Source of the DNA: Sphingomonadales bacterium 28-55-16
GTDB lineage: Bacteria > Pseudomonadota > Alphaproteobacteria > Sphingomonadales > Sphingomonadaceae
NCBI GenBank assembly: GCA_002278855.1
Contig: NCGG01000003.1
Coordinates: 1-64,000, forward strand
DNA length: 64,000 nucleotides
Direction of reading: 5' to 3'
The translations under genes were made by a program, and so were the position numbers. The notes beneath the pieces are model-generated. The model made no database searches. It worked only from the letters and a program-made list of their open reading frames with translations, and was not told the origin of the DNA. Below, piece after piece: positions 9,201 to 16,211 of this stretch; positions within the stretch are counted from its first letter, which is position 1; each line of letters begins with the position of its first letter.

Positions 9201-9847
9201 GAAACCTTCGCGGTGATTACTTCGATGGTAAAATTAATGGTGATCAGTTCTCCTTGGGCATGTCCTCACCGATCGCGATGGACGGTGGTCTTCGCATCCA
9301 GTCACGGTTCACTTATGGTGATTATGACTTTACCGGAACTCGCGTGACCAACGCCGGTCTGGCTAAGTTGAATGACCTGTCTGGCGATACACTCGTTTAC
9401 GGTGGTGGATTTGAATATCTCAAAGCGTGGGATAAGGTATCGTTGAACGCCAATATCGAACTTCTGGGTGTGCGCACGTCCGTCGATGCGTTTACCGAAA
9501 CCGAAGCAGCTGCTTTGGAGAACCTGTCGGTTTCAGCGCAGCGTGAACACTTCACCATGTTGGCTACAAGCATTAAGGTTGGATATAAATTCACACCGCG
9601 TGCACAAGCGTTCGTAACTTTGTCTACTGACCATGAGATGGGAACAAACGCTCATATTGTTACCGCTAAGGTTGCTGTTGAAGATGTCGCTTTCACAGTT
9701 GCTAATCCAGGTGTGTCGAAGACCCGCTTCAAAGCTGGCTTGGGTACCCAGGTTCAGTTAACTGACGCCATCACATGGGGCACCGAGGCAAATATCGGAA
9801 ACACCTCAAGCTACGGTGCTAAAACAAGCGTAAGAATACGTTTTTAA
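3284..9847 (+). CDS. Giant autotransporter (type V secretion), 2187 residues
   Basis: The protein starts at a GTG with a classic signal peptide (cleavage after about residue 27, AVLA-AP). The passenger contains five modules of the form VGMxVxGxGIxxGTxIxAV (nt 3776-4690). A Gly/Asn-rich block follows, broken by a helix-like non-Gly segment (about nt 4915-5110). Autotransporter-associated beta-strand repeats (ENSYSGQTRIGGATLE; TLTGANTFTGGLSID) and a ladder of about 20-residue N-[ST]-G repeats (nt 6440-6900) suggest a long beta-helix. The last 300 or so residues form the outer-membrane barrel and end in phenylalanine. Family knowledge predicts a surface-exposed or released adhesin-like passenger. 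No protease triad or known binding domain was recognised. It sits opposite a TetR gene and ends at a strong terminator. Confidence 0.92.
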   Translation: MKKSTFLRFTASVIATGMALSSNAVLAAPPSSTEATVVDGTNGTGTVVVTGTRTVGSSQANTIYTNYTTIGGMGSGGGGGLGGVFFVDKNATLTLNNVSFKSNIAKGGEGGSAAQVSLGSLVIALPKIEVNFAPIDVAGGKAQIALVNGQPVLTGMTLSSPNSLLGVGAAVNIAGVSGNTTIASVNGNSVTFAQPLQVTTANRTVTFAGGANIGAGFTQGGGDTGLLGSELRVGMPVYGAGIQAGTTIAAVSYDINNRVNLVTFSLPTTATVSSFNVVNVTDFSASRTLVTGPNTIQAIGQQPGFLVGMEVSGGGIAAGTRITAISNDGTLTLSNNVTGPVTGISAVTLGAAVGSNVISLGGARSDLAVGMGVTGQGIPDGTVVTAVNGNLVTLSNSITSAAASAISSNAFAVSFGKVISSTGSTLTLASLDGLSVGALLSGTGVPTNARITAINSDTKVVTYVIDNAAAALAVGGSMNAIVSTGTVGTNGNNGFNGSMYNAVLHDGEGAAGTNGYAAGNGNGAVGGTGGRGGNGSSGLPYNADAILGVTGSTFGALDDTAGLVADWADMSFARAIVQTGKVVQAWIDVGIAIADLAAWNIELRAGTVALGGDGGAGGSGGDGTDFFGGGTGGAGGNGGQGALSYTDGGAGGDGGTGGSGGFGAGGGSGGAAGARGTTGAAALGGAGDGGAAGFGGGVGTSGDGTGGGGGSGYGGAIFVRTGGTLTVTGDALFENNNVYGGSSNNGGEAGEAVGTDLFMMRGSNVTLSPGAGKTIRFEGTIADDSAASMGTAAWASGNGANIQITGGGLVQFAGENSYSGQTRIGGATLEADLGVGVHSDSRVVFNGVSTIGQSLSNATAGVLLTSGDINNRVGTLPGQVSWTGSGGFAAQADGLTLNFGMITPTSGQSLVWNAGGFVTTGSTLVFGSDYGTGVVTMVNNVNLNNLTGRIAVYDNSEVDTDYAVIAGKFSNGGLEVNDNAYGGELYFTNLNSLNALTVRNGLVSTGYDGSIGRMMNANTGGALTVLGGAVQFHSDERLLAVDIRQQGSVRAFANLQTGQINNAGSLAIDGEAATANVTNSGVMTVTGTATTGAINNSGNLGFANGGVTGAIVNTSTGRLAVTGDITTGAISNAGRASFANALSSGNIDNTGTAELFGAVVAGSVNNSGNLLFGSTSTVGSVLNSSGGTMYVKGNMTASGAFNNTDGGTVYLAGDVDTASTFTNDGLLVVVGDVTNGVELAAIRRILTTGFQDPTGVVSLGGLDGLIGNTLSVNQSGDSLYSGTIVGPGSFVKTGVGVLTLTGANTFTGGLSIDAGGIDTTGGGTLADTLDIIVASGASFTVGTADEVRSITNRGTLTANADLIVTTFVNSGAASMNADFGARGNVSNASGGTLEFSAGNDAVVAGNVSNSGTLNTASALSVSGNVTNAVGATLALSAGGTNTLGSLTNSGTVTTAAAATVVGAFIQNAGNVTVGSSLATGSLSGTGGTINLGSNSLSINQTVNGTYAGAITGTGAVTKNGAATLTLAGAAGSFAAANLSIQQGTVAVNGAGILDSALSVAIASTGTLSLVSGNQTIRNLTGSGSLALNGNNLSLAQGGTFAGTVTGAGNVQVTSGTFNLSNTINSTAGTFIVQPVSTMNVAPTGTLNAPTVVVVGTLDVQGTVNAATTNVSGLLHLGNNTGTVAGTLASTTINVNGGGTLSGVGNVSGTITVGGATAGSLRPGNSPGIMNVSNLVLGNLSNTVMEIEGASAGSFDRINVSGRLDIQANSSMVIANSNSFEMGLGDKISIFAFEPGSVSGYFGSVSSQFGRSVVYNLATGSVIGLGSLTQGQFEAAAATTSNDKGMMNALRVSSAGGVSQYYGGRLVEHLTAALASGTPNAASVVFAKASPEIFSGLGDHIKLSTLDNRMDLGAYASGGDRAVYVTGSFNAGSARNKNDAGFARFKTTDQRINLGVAAQFGFGLVQLSYGSANGNLRGDYFDGKINGDQFSLGMSSPIAMDGGLRIQSRFTYGDYDFTGTRVTNAGLAKLNDLSGDTLVYGGGFEYLKAWDKVSLNANIELLGVRTSVDAFTETEAAALENLSVSAQREHFTMLATSIKVGYKFTPRAQAFVTLSTDHEMGTNAHIVTAKVAVEDVAFTVANPGVSKTRFKAGLGTQVQLTDAITWGTEANIGNTSSYGAKTSVRIRF
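3776..4690 (+). repeat. Five tandem passenger modules in the autotransporter
   Basis: Related coding modules begin near nt 3776, 3979, 4202, 4388 and 4586. Key shared residues are V-G-M/A, then G-x-G-I/V, G/N-T/A-x-I/V-x-A/S-I/V and a closing V-T-L/F-S. Examples are VGMGVTGQGIPDGTVVTAV and VGMEVSGGGIAAGTRITAI. Spacing is about 190-220 bp, so they look like repeated folded domains rather than simple low-complexity repeats. Confidence 0.65.
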
Positions 9848-9882
9848 GCACAACAAGCTTTATTATTACATACCGAAACCTG

Positions 9883-9916
9883 GACCCTGGATACGAAAGT
9901 ATCCGGGGTCTTTTTT
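9883..9916 (+). terminator. Rho-independent terminator of the autotransporter
   Basis: A 12-bp stem, GACCCTGGATAC (9883-9894) and GTATCCGGGGTC (9899-9910), has one G-U wobble, a GAAA tetraloop and is followed by six Ts and an AT-rich tail. It lies 35 bp past the stop codon. Confidence 0.93.
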
Positions 9917-9985
9917 ATTTTGTTGGTTGTGTGTTTTGTACGAATGACACGGTTGGAAAGCACAGCGAGACCGACCAAGCGGTTC

Positions 9986-10561
9986 TTAAAATACCATCTG
10001 CGCCAGCTTGTCGATCTGTTCCTCAACAAAGACCTGCCGGTCGATCAGCCGATCTACTAACCGTTCCCGGGTCGGCTTGCGGGTATATTTCGACAGCCCA
10101 CGCAGCCGCTTCTGGGCCTTGTCGATGGCGCGGTGGCCTCGGTGTATCGGGCACTCTCGCTGCGAGCCGTAGGCCACGTTCCAGCCGCTTACCGACGCGA
10201 ACTGGGCCTGACCCGGCGGGAGCACAAGCGCGGTGCTCCTGCGGCCTGTACGCGGGCACAATGCATAATAACGCTCGCCGCCATATGGCAATAGCTGCTC
10301 CTCCAGATAGACGACGCAGTTGATGACCTTGCCAAACGCGTATCCAGTGATGGTCAAGCGCGGTGATGGCTGTAGGCAATGGACGTCGGTTACAAGCGTT
10401 AGCTCGGCGATGGTCTGACCGTATTGGCTCCACACTTGGTCACGTCGTGTCATGCAGTGTCGCTGCAACATGCCGAGTTGCTTGAGGTTGGAAAGGTTGA
10501 TGCGCAGGCAGTCATCGGTCGTCCAACGGTTGCTGCGTCGTCCAGATCCGTAACCGCCCAT
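9986..10561 (-). CDS. MGGYGSGR-type conserved hypothetical protein
   Basis: The 191-residue protein opens with MGGYGSGR, the signature of a hypothetical family often found on proteobacterial mobile elements. Family members usually carry a zinc-ribbon-like segment with two Cys pairs before a YRSQRE motif. Here the region reads CPRTGRR, then FASVSGWNVAYGSQREC, so most of those cysteines are replaced and metal binding may be lost. Function is unknown. It lies downstream of the primase in the same orientation, with the palindromic 9-mer array in its upstream region (10781-11004), which could also regulate it. Confidence 0.7.
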   Translation of the reverse strand: MGGYGSGRRSNRWTTDDCLRINLSNLKQLGMLQRHCMTRRDQVWSQYGQTIAELTLVTDVHCLQPSPRLTITGYAFGKVINCVVYLEEQLLPYGGERYYALCPRTGRRSTALVLPPGQAQFASVSGWNVAYGSQRECPIHRGHRAIDKAQKRLRGLSKYTRKPTRERLVDRLIDRQVFVEEQIDKLAQMVF

Positions 10562-10780
10562 GCCCGCCTCCGCAGATTAATCGAAATGCTCTGCGTAAAT
10601 AGCACATTTGATCGTTTTTGTCGATATATTGGCTGCAGTTAAGGCAACCGGTAGTTTTTTGCAGATCATGTGCCCGGAGGAACCTCGGCTCTGTAACTTG
10701 TAAAAAATTGCAATGTGACACGCTCCGCAGGAGAAGCTTGGCAGTTTGGAGTGCTCGTAAAATTTTATGAGGAGGGCTAT

Positions 10781-11004
10781 CTGTCCGCAACTGTTCGCAA
10801 GTCACTGCGGACAGATAAACGTAGGATTTATGCGTGTCACAGGGGCAAAACCAGCTGTCCGCAGTTTGCCCCCCCCCTAACTCGTACGAGGAGAGGTATA
10901 TTTTGTGAGGGTGGGTATTTGCGGACAGTAAGCATTTTGCCCCTCAACTCTTACAAAATCAGCCGTTTATCTGTCCGCAAATCACTGCGGACAGTTGCGG
11001 ACAG
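10781..11004. repeat. Mirror-symmetric iteron-like array; candidate replication origin
   Basis: Eight 9-mers occur: CTGTCCGCA at 10781, 10855 and 10971, CTGTTCGCA at 10791, and the inverse TGCGGACAG at 10806, 10920, 10986 and 10996. Reflection about 10892.5 maps 10781 onto 10996, 10791 onto 10986 and 10806 onto 10971 exactly, and 10855 onto 10920 within 2 bp. AGGGGCAAAA (10841-10850) maps exactly onto TTTTGCCCCT (10935-10944). The whole is an imperfect inverted repeat with arms of about 95 bp around an AT-rich centre with a CTCGTACGAG palindrome (10881-10890). It ends 12 bp from the primase stop codon. In phage P4 the primase-helicase binds repeated short sites at ori and crr, so an origin is the best reading; an operator for the gene at 9986 is the alternative. 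Confidence 0.7.
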
Positions 11005-11016
11005 ATACCACGAAAA

Positions 11017-13251
11017 TCATAATTCCGTCGGAAAATAGATGACGTCGCATTTACTGCCTTTGCCGAGAGTTGGCGCGTGCGCAAAAGTAGTTTTCTGCAT
11101 ATCCCCACGCATTTCCAACTGAGCTATCGCGTCTTTCATGTCCGACACATTCAGATGACACCGATTGGCAACCAGCGATACGGGCGCATAGCCCTTTGCC
11201 AGAGCCTGTGCCTCAGTCGGGCGGCATTTCACAGGCGGCGCTGTGAGGATGGCGTGCGCTATGCCCTTAACCTTCGCAGCATTTGCTTGTACCTTGCCGC
11301 CGTGCATATGCTGCTCGATAAACCGAAGAAGCATGCCGTCGCTTACCTCCACTAAATTGATGGCCCAATCGAGGTGTGCGATTTCAATTTGGGGGCTACC
11401 GGGCAAGTCAAAGACGGATAGCACGCCAGCTATGCGGAGTGCCTTCTCCAGTTTCCGAGACAGAAGAAGCCGTTCTGGCGCCTCCTCCGGCAAGCGTTGC
11501 TCGGCATCATACAACTCGACATTCAGTTCCTCGACGCGCTGTGCTGCACGCACACTGAATGTTATCGCTCCCGATGCGAAACGTAAGGCTTCCAGCTTTG
11601 AGATCATCCTTGCATTAAGTTCGAACTTCTCGCGCAATCCGGGCTGGGGACGAGCCGCACCGTCTCCGACTGCAATCAGCATCCGGTTGAGCAATCCCGA
11701 GGCGATATCGCCTTCGGTTAAGGCCTCGCCGAGTTTGGATGGTACGGCAAAGCCTATCAGGTTCAACGAAGGGTTGGGAACACAACGCGAGGCTGTGCCA
11801 GCTTTCACTCGGGTGTAGTATTCTGCTTTGCTCGCCGAGAACAGCTTCAGCAGCATTTTCTCGACGTCCCTCATATGCTGGCCGCTGTGATCTCCGCGGG
11901 CAGAGAGCACGTGCGCGATTTCGTCAATACTTGCGAACATACCCCCCTCGCAAAGCGCATCTTCGAGGCCTGCGCCCGATGCAAACTCGCCGAGCCTGCG
12001 TGCGCCAGCCGCGCGAGCAATCTCGCCGGACACGTGAAGGATGTGGTCCTTGCCTGACCCTGTGGGTGCGGCGCAGAGGCCGTACAAATTAAGGCGCATC
12101 CCATCCGGTAGATAGATCTTCGACCCGCAGGCTGATGCCATAGCGACCATCACTCCTAGCACCGTCATAGCGGGCTGGCGTCTATGTGCGGTCGCCAGCG
12201 CAAGGTCCGTCACATCCGCCATGAAGCCGGGAAACGGGTCGAGAAGGGGAGGAGACGGCGTGGCTTCTACCTTCGGCAGGTCTGCGGACTGCACAGGGGA
12301 AATGTCGACGCGAGGATCGCGGTAGCCCGCCTCCTTTGCCATTTTCATCACCGTCGCCATCGTGATGTTAGGCAGCCCGGAGCCTTTACGGCGGTCAAAG
12401 CTGTCCCACTGTGTGCGCAGGGCTTCCTCGCTGGGGTACTTCGCCCCCTGTGCCGACCACTCGTCCCATATGTAGAAACCGGTGTCGTCGCCCTCGCACT
12501 CGTGGTGCAAGGCCATGCCGACCTTGATCCAATCCTCGCGGGGCATGTCAGGGTCAAGCACAGACAGCAGCTCTTCCATCTGCGTTGCCGACAGGCCGAC
12601 GCGGGGTTCGCGCCCAACCATGAAGTCTTCGGGATCTGGCACGCGGGGTGCCGTGGCACGGAACCGCGCCGCGCACAGTGGCGCGACAATGTGGTCCAGA
12701 TCCGCCACGGTGTCTTCGAGGCCGAGAATGTCGGTGTACGGCATGGCGTTGCCGGTGAAGGTCACGAAGCCGTTGCTGGTGAAGACTTCAAAGCCGAAGT
12801 CGTTGCCCTCGGTCGGCGACTTGTGGTTGCCGTAGGAGCCGCGCACAAAGGCGCGGATGCCCTTGCCGCTTGGCGAATACTCGGCGTACGTCTGGCTGGC
12901 GATGTCCCTGACGACAGGCGGCAGGTTGCCCTGCGCGTCGACGCAGTTGTCAAAGTCAAGCGCCGTGATGCCGAACTCTGGCATAAGCGCCAGACCGACA
13001 CCGGTGAAGCCGCGACGCGCTGCCGCGTCACGTGCTGCGGCGAAGGTGGTCATCCGACCGCGATCCTCAATGCCGCCCTGCTTGCCGTAGCGCTTGCCGC
13101 CGTCGACGTAGTACGGCACCTTCAGCGGCTTGCCGCTGGGGTTGCTTGCGTCTGGCTCAAGACGCCAGATAAGCCAGCCCTGAAGCTCCCGCAGTTCGGC
13201 GGGCGCTTCCACAGTCAAGTTCTGCGGCGCAATCGTTACTACGCTCTCCAT
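11017..13251 (-). CDS. Prim-pol/PriCT/ATPase replication protein
   Basis: The 744-residue protein has an N-terminal bifunctional primase-polymerase-like region (about 20-190, with ITALDFDNCVD and EYSPSGKGIRAFVRG). A PriCT-2-like domain follows (about 215-290, LSVLDPDMPREDWIKVGMALHHE). The C-terminal half is a DUF3987-like ATPase with Walker A APTGSGKDH near 390. Such proteins start replication of satellites, integrative plasmids and prophages. It overlaps the upstream HTH gene by 13 bp, so the two are probably cotranscribed. The iteron-like array lies at its 3' end. The ATG at 13251 is the natural start. Confidence 0.85.
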   Translation of the reverse strand: MESVVTIAPQNLTVEAPAELRELQGWLIWRLEPDASNPSGKPLKVPYYVDGGKRYGKQGGIEDRGRMTTFAAARDAAARRGFTGVGLALMPEFGITALDFDNCVDAQGNLPPVVRDIASQTYAEYSPSGKGIRAFVRGSYGNHKSPTEGNDFGFEVFTSNGFVTFTGNAMPYTDILGLEDTVADLDHIVAPLCAARFRATAPRVPDPEDFMVGREPRVGLSATQMEELLSVLDPDMPREDWIKVGMALHHECEGDDTGFYIWDEWSAQGAKYPSEEALRTQWDSFDRRKGSGLPNITMATVMKMAKEAGYRDPRVDISPVQSADLPKVEATPSPPLLDPFPGFMADVTDLALATAHRRQPAMTVLGVMVAMASACGSKIYLPDGMRLNLYGLCAAPTGSGKDHILHVSGEIARAAGARRLGEFASGAGLEDALCEGGMFASIDEIAHVLSARGDHSGQHMRDVEKMLLKLFSASKAEYYTRVKAGTASRCVPNPSLNLIGFAVPSKLGEALTEGDIASGLLNRMLIAVGDGAARPQPGLREKFELNARMISKLEALRFASGAITFSVRAAQRVEELNVELYDAEQRLPEEAPERLLLSRKLEKALRIAGVLSVFDLPGSPQIEIAHLDWAINLVEVSDGMLLRFIEQHMHGGKVQANAAKVKGIAHAILTAPPVKCRPTEAQALAKGYAPVSLVANRCHLNVSDMKDAIAQLEMRGDMQKTTFAHAPTLGKGSKCDVIYFPTEL

Positions 13252-13541
13252 GGAGTTGGTTCCAATTGTGTAAAGTCTAGGATTATGGCGAATTCTGGCT
13301 TGAGTAATTTACTCGAAGAAATTCCGAATAGCTTCTCAATCTGCATGGCACGCAGTGGAGGAACCCAACCTCTGTCGATCCACAGGTCGATAGATCGCCG
13401 CGTGACGTCCAGCATGAAGGCAAGCATATTTTTACTCCCAGCCAGTTCCACTGCCACTTCGATGCCAGTCATTTCCTGCATGCGTGCCCACCAGATGTCT
13501 TTTAACGTGTTGTAAAATTTTTCGTCTTCATATCTTGTCAT
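13239..13541 (-). CDS. Small HTH protein upstream of the primase
   Basis: The 100-residue product starts at the ATG at 13541, with GGAG about 10 bases upstream. The C-terminal half (MLDVTRRSIDLWIDRGWVPP, then RAMQIEKLFGIS) looks like a Cro/YdaS-type helix-turn-helix that recognises operator DNA. It may control the replication gene it overlaps. A longer frame starts at 13586 but lacks a good ribosome-binding site. The specific family is not certain. Confidence 0.7.
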   Translation of the reverse strand: MTRYEDEKFYNTLKDIWWARMQEMTGIEVAVELAGSKNMLAFMLDVTRRSIDLWIDRGWVPPLRAMQIEKLFGISSSKLLKPEFAIILDFTQLEPTPWRA

Positions 13542-13623
13542 AGCTCTTACTCCGAGTGGGGCGGGGCGTATCGCTACGCCGCCCACTTCTGTTGGGATTT
13601 AAAAGGAGGTTCAGGCCGCAGGC

Positions 13624-13884
13624 CTAAGGTGTTTGCGGTGAAAACTTGCTTCCGAGCGCAGCCGCAAAGACTGGCGCTAGAATAGCATCGTATTCCTCGC
13701 CAAAACCTTCAATTTCTGCGTCGGTCGGTTGGAAAGGCTGCCAGTCAAAACTCATGTACAGGCGCCTCCTGCCAAGCGCGTGCAGTTTGACTTCTACACT
13801 GAAGCCGTTGCCAACTGTTCCCGAGCTACGCATGATGACGCGACCCTTCTTCGCCGCTTGGCGAACGCTTTTAGGGCGGGTCAT
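13624..13884 (-). CDS. Hypothetical protein, 86 residues
   Basis: A small basic-then-acidic protein with a central YMSFDWQPFQ segment and no recognised domain. Its ATG overlaps the stop of a 21-codon ORF (13881-13946) as ATGA, which suggests coupled translation. It lies between the AlpA-like regulator and the HTH-primase pair, all on the minus strand, so it probably belongs to the island's control and replication operon. Confidence 0.6.
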   Translation of the reverse strand: MTRPKSVRQAAKKGRVIMRSSGTVGNGFSVEVKLHALGRRRLYMSFDWQPFQPTDAEIEGFGEEYDAILAPVFAAALGSKFSPQTP

Positions 13885-13946
13885 ATCCTTACACCATATG
13901 TAAGGTTCTGCTGGTAAAAAACAGATTTATTTGCTATAAATTTCAT
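13881..13946 (-). CDS. Possible 21-residue leader ORF
   Basis: An ATG at 13946 is preceded by AGAGGG at good spacing and opens MKFIANKSVFYQQNLTYGVR, ending in an ATGA overlap with the next start at 13884. It has no recognisable fold. It may only deliver ribosomes to the downstream gene. Confidence 0.35.
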   Translation of the reverse strand: MKFIANKSVFYQQNLTYGVRI

Positions 13947-13962
13947 TGGAAATACCCTCTTG

Positions 13963-13997
13963 GCCAGCATCTCCTTGCACGGGAGGCGCTGGCTTTT
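13963..13997 (+). terminator. Hairpin between AlpA-like gene and small ORFs
   Basis: GCCAGC (13963-13968) pairs with GCTGGC (13988-13993), with an inner CTCC/GGAG stem. A TTTTCTTT run follows on the plus strand. On the minus strand the same dyad directly follows the AlpA-like stop codon. It looks like a plus-strand intrinsic terminator that may also act on the minus-strand transcript. Confidence 0.45.
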
Positions 13998-13999
13998 CT

Positions 14000-14203
14000 T
14001 TATATTGTGAGGTTGATTATGTCGGCGGCGCGCCACGCAGTCATGCGGGGTCCAAGCTTCGTTGGCTTGGGGTAGCGGCCCGACGCTACGCCAGCCCAAA
14101 ATGTGCTGGCTCCCATCGGCAGGATGCCCGGCACCCCGCTTTTTTTATCGCCGATGATTTGTTTGATGCGCAGATACGCGTCTGGGTGGTACTCTTTTGA
14201 CAT
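14000..14203 (-). CDS. AlpA-family phage/satellite regulator
   Basis: The 67-residue product starts MSKEYHPDAYLRIKQIIGD and contains the AlpA winged-HTH pattern: LRIKQII, then MGASTFWAGVASGRYPKPTKLGPRMTAWRAADI. AlpA-like proteins activate or repress excision and replication genes of P4-like elements. The ATG at 14203 has AAGGAG nine bases upstream, which decides against the longer frame from 14248. It lies between the integrase operon and the replication genes. Confidence 0.85.
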   Translation of the reverse strand: MSKEYHPDAYLRIKQIIGDKKSGVPGILPMGASTFWAGVASGRYPKPTKLGPRMTAWRAADIINLTI

Positions 14204-14252
14204 TGCTGCATACTCCTTGTTGATGCAGCGACGTCTAAAGAATATCAAAAAT

Positions 14253-15023
14253 TCAGTCCTCGCGAGAACTCGTCACGTCAAAAACAAAATTGATGGCGCG
14301 CTTTTGATCGCGGATGATTTTTTCCCAATAGGCGATCTTTCCAGGATCTAACTTGGCAGGAAGTACGCCTAGCACCTGCAACCTTTTCCGCAGCGCTGCC
14401 GTGTGGCCATTTTTGTTCGTGGAATAATTTTTTCCCGGAACCGCGAGCATGTATTCTAACATCGCCAGTACCAAGAATTTTAGTTTCCCGAACTCGAAGC
14501 CCGCAAGTCCTAGAGGTTCTAATAATTCATTGCCGCGAAGGTTCGCCTCTGTCGATTTTGGGAGGGCAACTATTCTTTGCGAAATGAAATCCAGCCAAGT
14601 TTCGCGCGTACCCTGAGACGCTTTGCCCTCGGCTATCAGTTTATACACTGCTGTTGCGGCAACCCTTCGCCCGTGCCAATTCTTCAGCGCCAGTTGAAGG
14701 AGCCAGTTCTCATCCCCCAAGCTGTCCAGCGACTGCTCTGCCCACCCGGTGACTGCAAGTGCGGCGTGAATGCGCGCCACTCGTGACATTGGCGCATTCC
14801 CCTTGGGCAGAAGTCCTTCCGGAATAGGCTCGCCACTGGGCGTACGCGCACGTGATGGGTCGTCGGCTGAGGTGATCCAGACAGCGGCCTCCTTGGCCCA
14901 AGCGAGCGTTTCTGCATCGGACATCTCGCCGTCCGCAATGTCGCGCCATATGTCGGCGACAGCCTCGCCATTACCATCGACGTGTGCCTTGTGCAGAGCG
15001 GATATGAAGTCATGATCGCTCAT
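14253..15023 (-). CDS. Unidentified island protein, 256 residues
   Basis: Its ATG at 15023 overlaps the integrase stop as ATGA, so the two are translated from one message. The sequence is soluble, with Trp-rich helices (DIWRDIADGE; WAEQSLDSL; LALKNWHG) and a basic C-terminal third. No transmembrane segment, zinc site or nuclease motif was seen. I do not recognise the family. Its coupling to the integrase hints at a role in element maintenance or excision, but this rests only on position. Confidence 0.65.
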   Translation of the reverse strand: MSDHDFISALHKAHVDGNGEAVADIWRDIADGEMSDAETLAWAKEAAVWITSADDPSRARTPSGEPIPEGLLPKGNAPMSRVARIHAALAVTGWAEQSLDSLGDENWLLQLALKNWHGRRVAATAVYKLIAEGKASQGTRETWLDFISQRIVALPKSTEANLRGNELLEPLGLAGFEFGKLKFLVLAMLEYMLAVPGKNYSTNKNGHTAALRKRLQVLGVLPAKLDPGKIAYWEKIIRDQKRAINFVFDVTSSRED

Positions 15024-16201
15024 GCGCCGCACCAGTCGGCCCATTCAGCCATCAGTTTCATTCGCTTTGGCAGCATGTCGCCGCGGCGGTATGCCGCTTC
15101 GGTCTTGCTACCTATGGTGTGGGCGAGGGCCATCTCGACCGCATCGCGGTCATGATCGGTGTTTTCTGCCGCCCAATCGCGGAAAGTGGAACGGAACCCG
15201 TGAACCGTGAACGCGCCGAGATCCATGCGCTTAAGCACAGCGCTTAATGACATGTCGGAAAGGGGAGACATCCGTGTACCCGGGAAAATCAAAGGGCAGC
15301 CTTCGATACGTGGCGATTGCTCAAGCAGGGTTAGCGCGGCTGGAGAGAGGGGAACGCGGTGTTCGCGCCGCGCCTTCATTCTCTCGGCGGGCACTATCCA
15401 TATGTCATCCTTGATTTCGGTCCATTGCGCGTGTCGCACTTCGCCCGAGCGCGCGGCTGTCAACACGGTAAACTCCAAGGCCCTTGCGCCAATACCGCTG
15501 CGAGCACGTAAGTCCGCCATGAATACCGCAATTTGTTGCCATGGCAGGGCTGCGTGATGCCTGACGGCCTTCACCCGCGACTTAGGCGGCAATGCAGCCT
15601 CAAGGCCGCCACGCCAGACCGCAGGGTTCTCACCATTGCGCCAGCCCAATAGCTTGGCACTGTTCAAAACCGCTTCAACCCGCATCCGAACGCGGCTGGC
15701 AGTCTCGGGTTTAACGGGCCATATCGGAAGTAGGACGTCGAGGACGTGTGCCGATGTGATGTCGCCAACGGGCATGTCACCGATAATGGGGAACGCGTAC
15801 GTCTCAAGCGTATTCGCCCATTGCTGGCGATGCTTGGGATTGGACCAGCCGGTCTCCTTCATCGCTATGTGACGTTCTGCGGCGTCGCGAAATGTATGTA
15901 ATGCCTTCGGGGTAACTGCCAACGCGGCGGCCTCTCGCTCGGAGGCCTGCGTTGCCCGTCGTGCGTCAAGGGGATCTTGCCCACTTGCGACCATAGCCTT
16001 CAACGAGGCAGCTTTCGCACGAGCTTCGGGTGCGGGGAGTGCTGTGATCGGACCTATGCCCATCTCGCGCCGCCTTTTATTTAATTGGTATCGGAATATC
16101 CAACTGGCCCCGCCAGTAGGACCTACGTGGAGGTAAAGGCCGCCGCCGTCGGAGTGAAGGCCCGGTTTAGCGTTTTTAATTTCTAGCGCTGTAAGTGTCA
16201 C
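15020..16201 (-). CDS. int: Tyrosine recombinase/integrase (P4 type)
   Basis: The product has an N-terminal DUF4102-like arm-binding domain (VTLTALEIKNAKPG, SDGGGLYLHVGPTGG), a core-binding domain and a C-terminal catalytic domain. Catalytic signatures are TAARSGEV (Arg I), HGFRSTFRDWA (His-x-x-Arg) and LAHTIGSKTEAAYRRGD (second His and nucleophilic Tyr). It should integrate and excise the island at the tRNA-Ser 3' end. I chose the GTG at 16201 because homologues start there; an in-frame TTG at 16234 would read through the candidate arm repeats. It is only 163 bp from attR. Confidence 0.9.
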   Translation of the reverse strand: MTLTALEIKNAKPGLHSDGGGLYLHVGPTGGASWIFRYQLNKRRREMGIGPITALPAPEARAKAASLKAMVASGQDPLDARRATQASEREAAALAVTPKALHTFRDAAERHIAMKETGWSNPKHRQQWANTLETYAFPIIGDMPVGDITSAHVLDVLLPIWPVKPETASRVRMRVEAVLNSAKLLGWRNGENPAVWRGGLEAALPPKSRVKAVRHHAALPWQQIAVFMADLRARSGIGARALEFTVLTAARSGEVRHAQWTEIKDDIWIVPAERMKARREHRVPLSPAALTLLEQSPRIEGCPLIFPGTRMSPLSDMSLSAVLKRMDLGAFTVHGFRSTFRDWAAENTDHDRDAVEMALAHTIGSKTEAAYRRGDMLPKRMKLMAEWADWCGA

Positions 16202-16211
16202 TTGCCCGTCA

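Noticed and set aside
10881..10890. CTCGTACGAG taken alone as an operator or att site
   Set aside because: A single 10-bp palindrome is weak evidence; it is better described as the centre region of the larger inverted repeat.
12184..13515. A 443-codon plus-strand frame antisense to the primase
   Set aside because: It mirrors the codon structure of the primase gene, has no recognisable domain, and the minus strand encodes clear prim-pol, PriCT and Walker A motifs.
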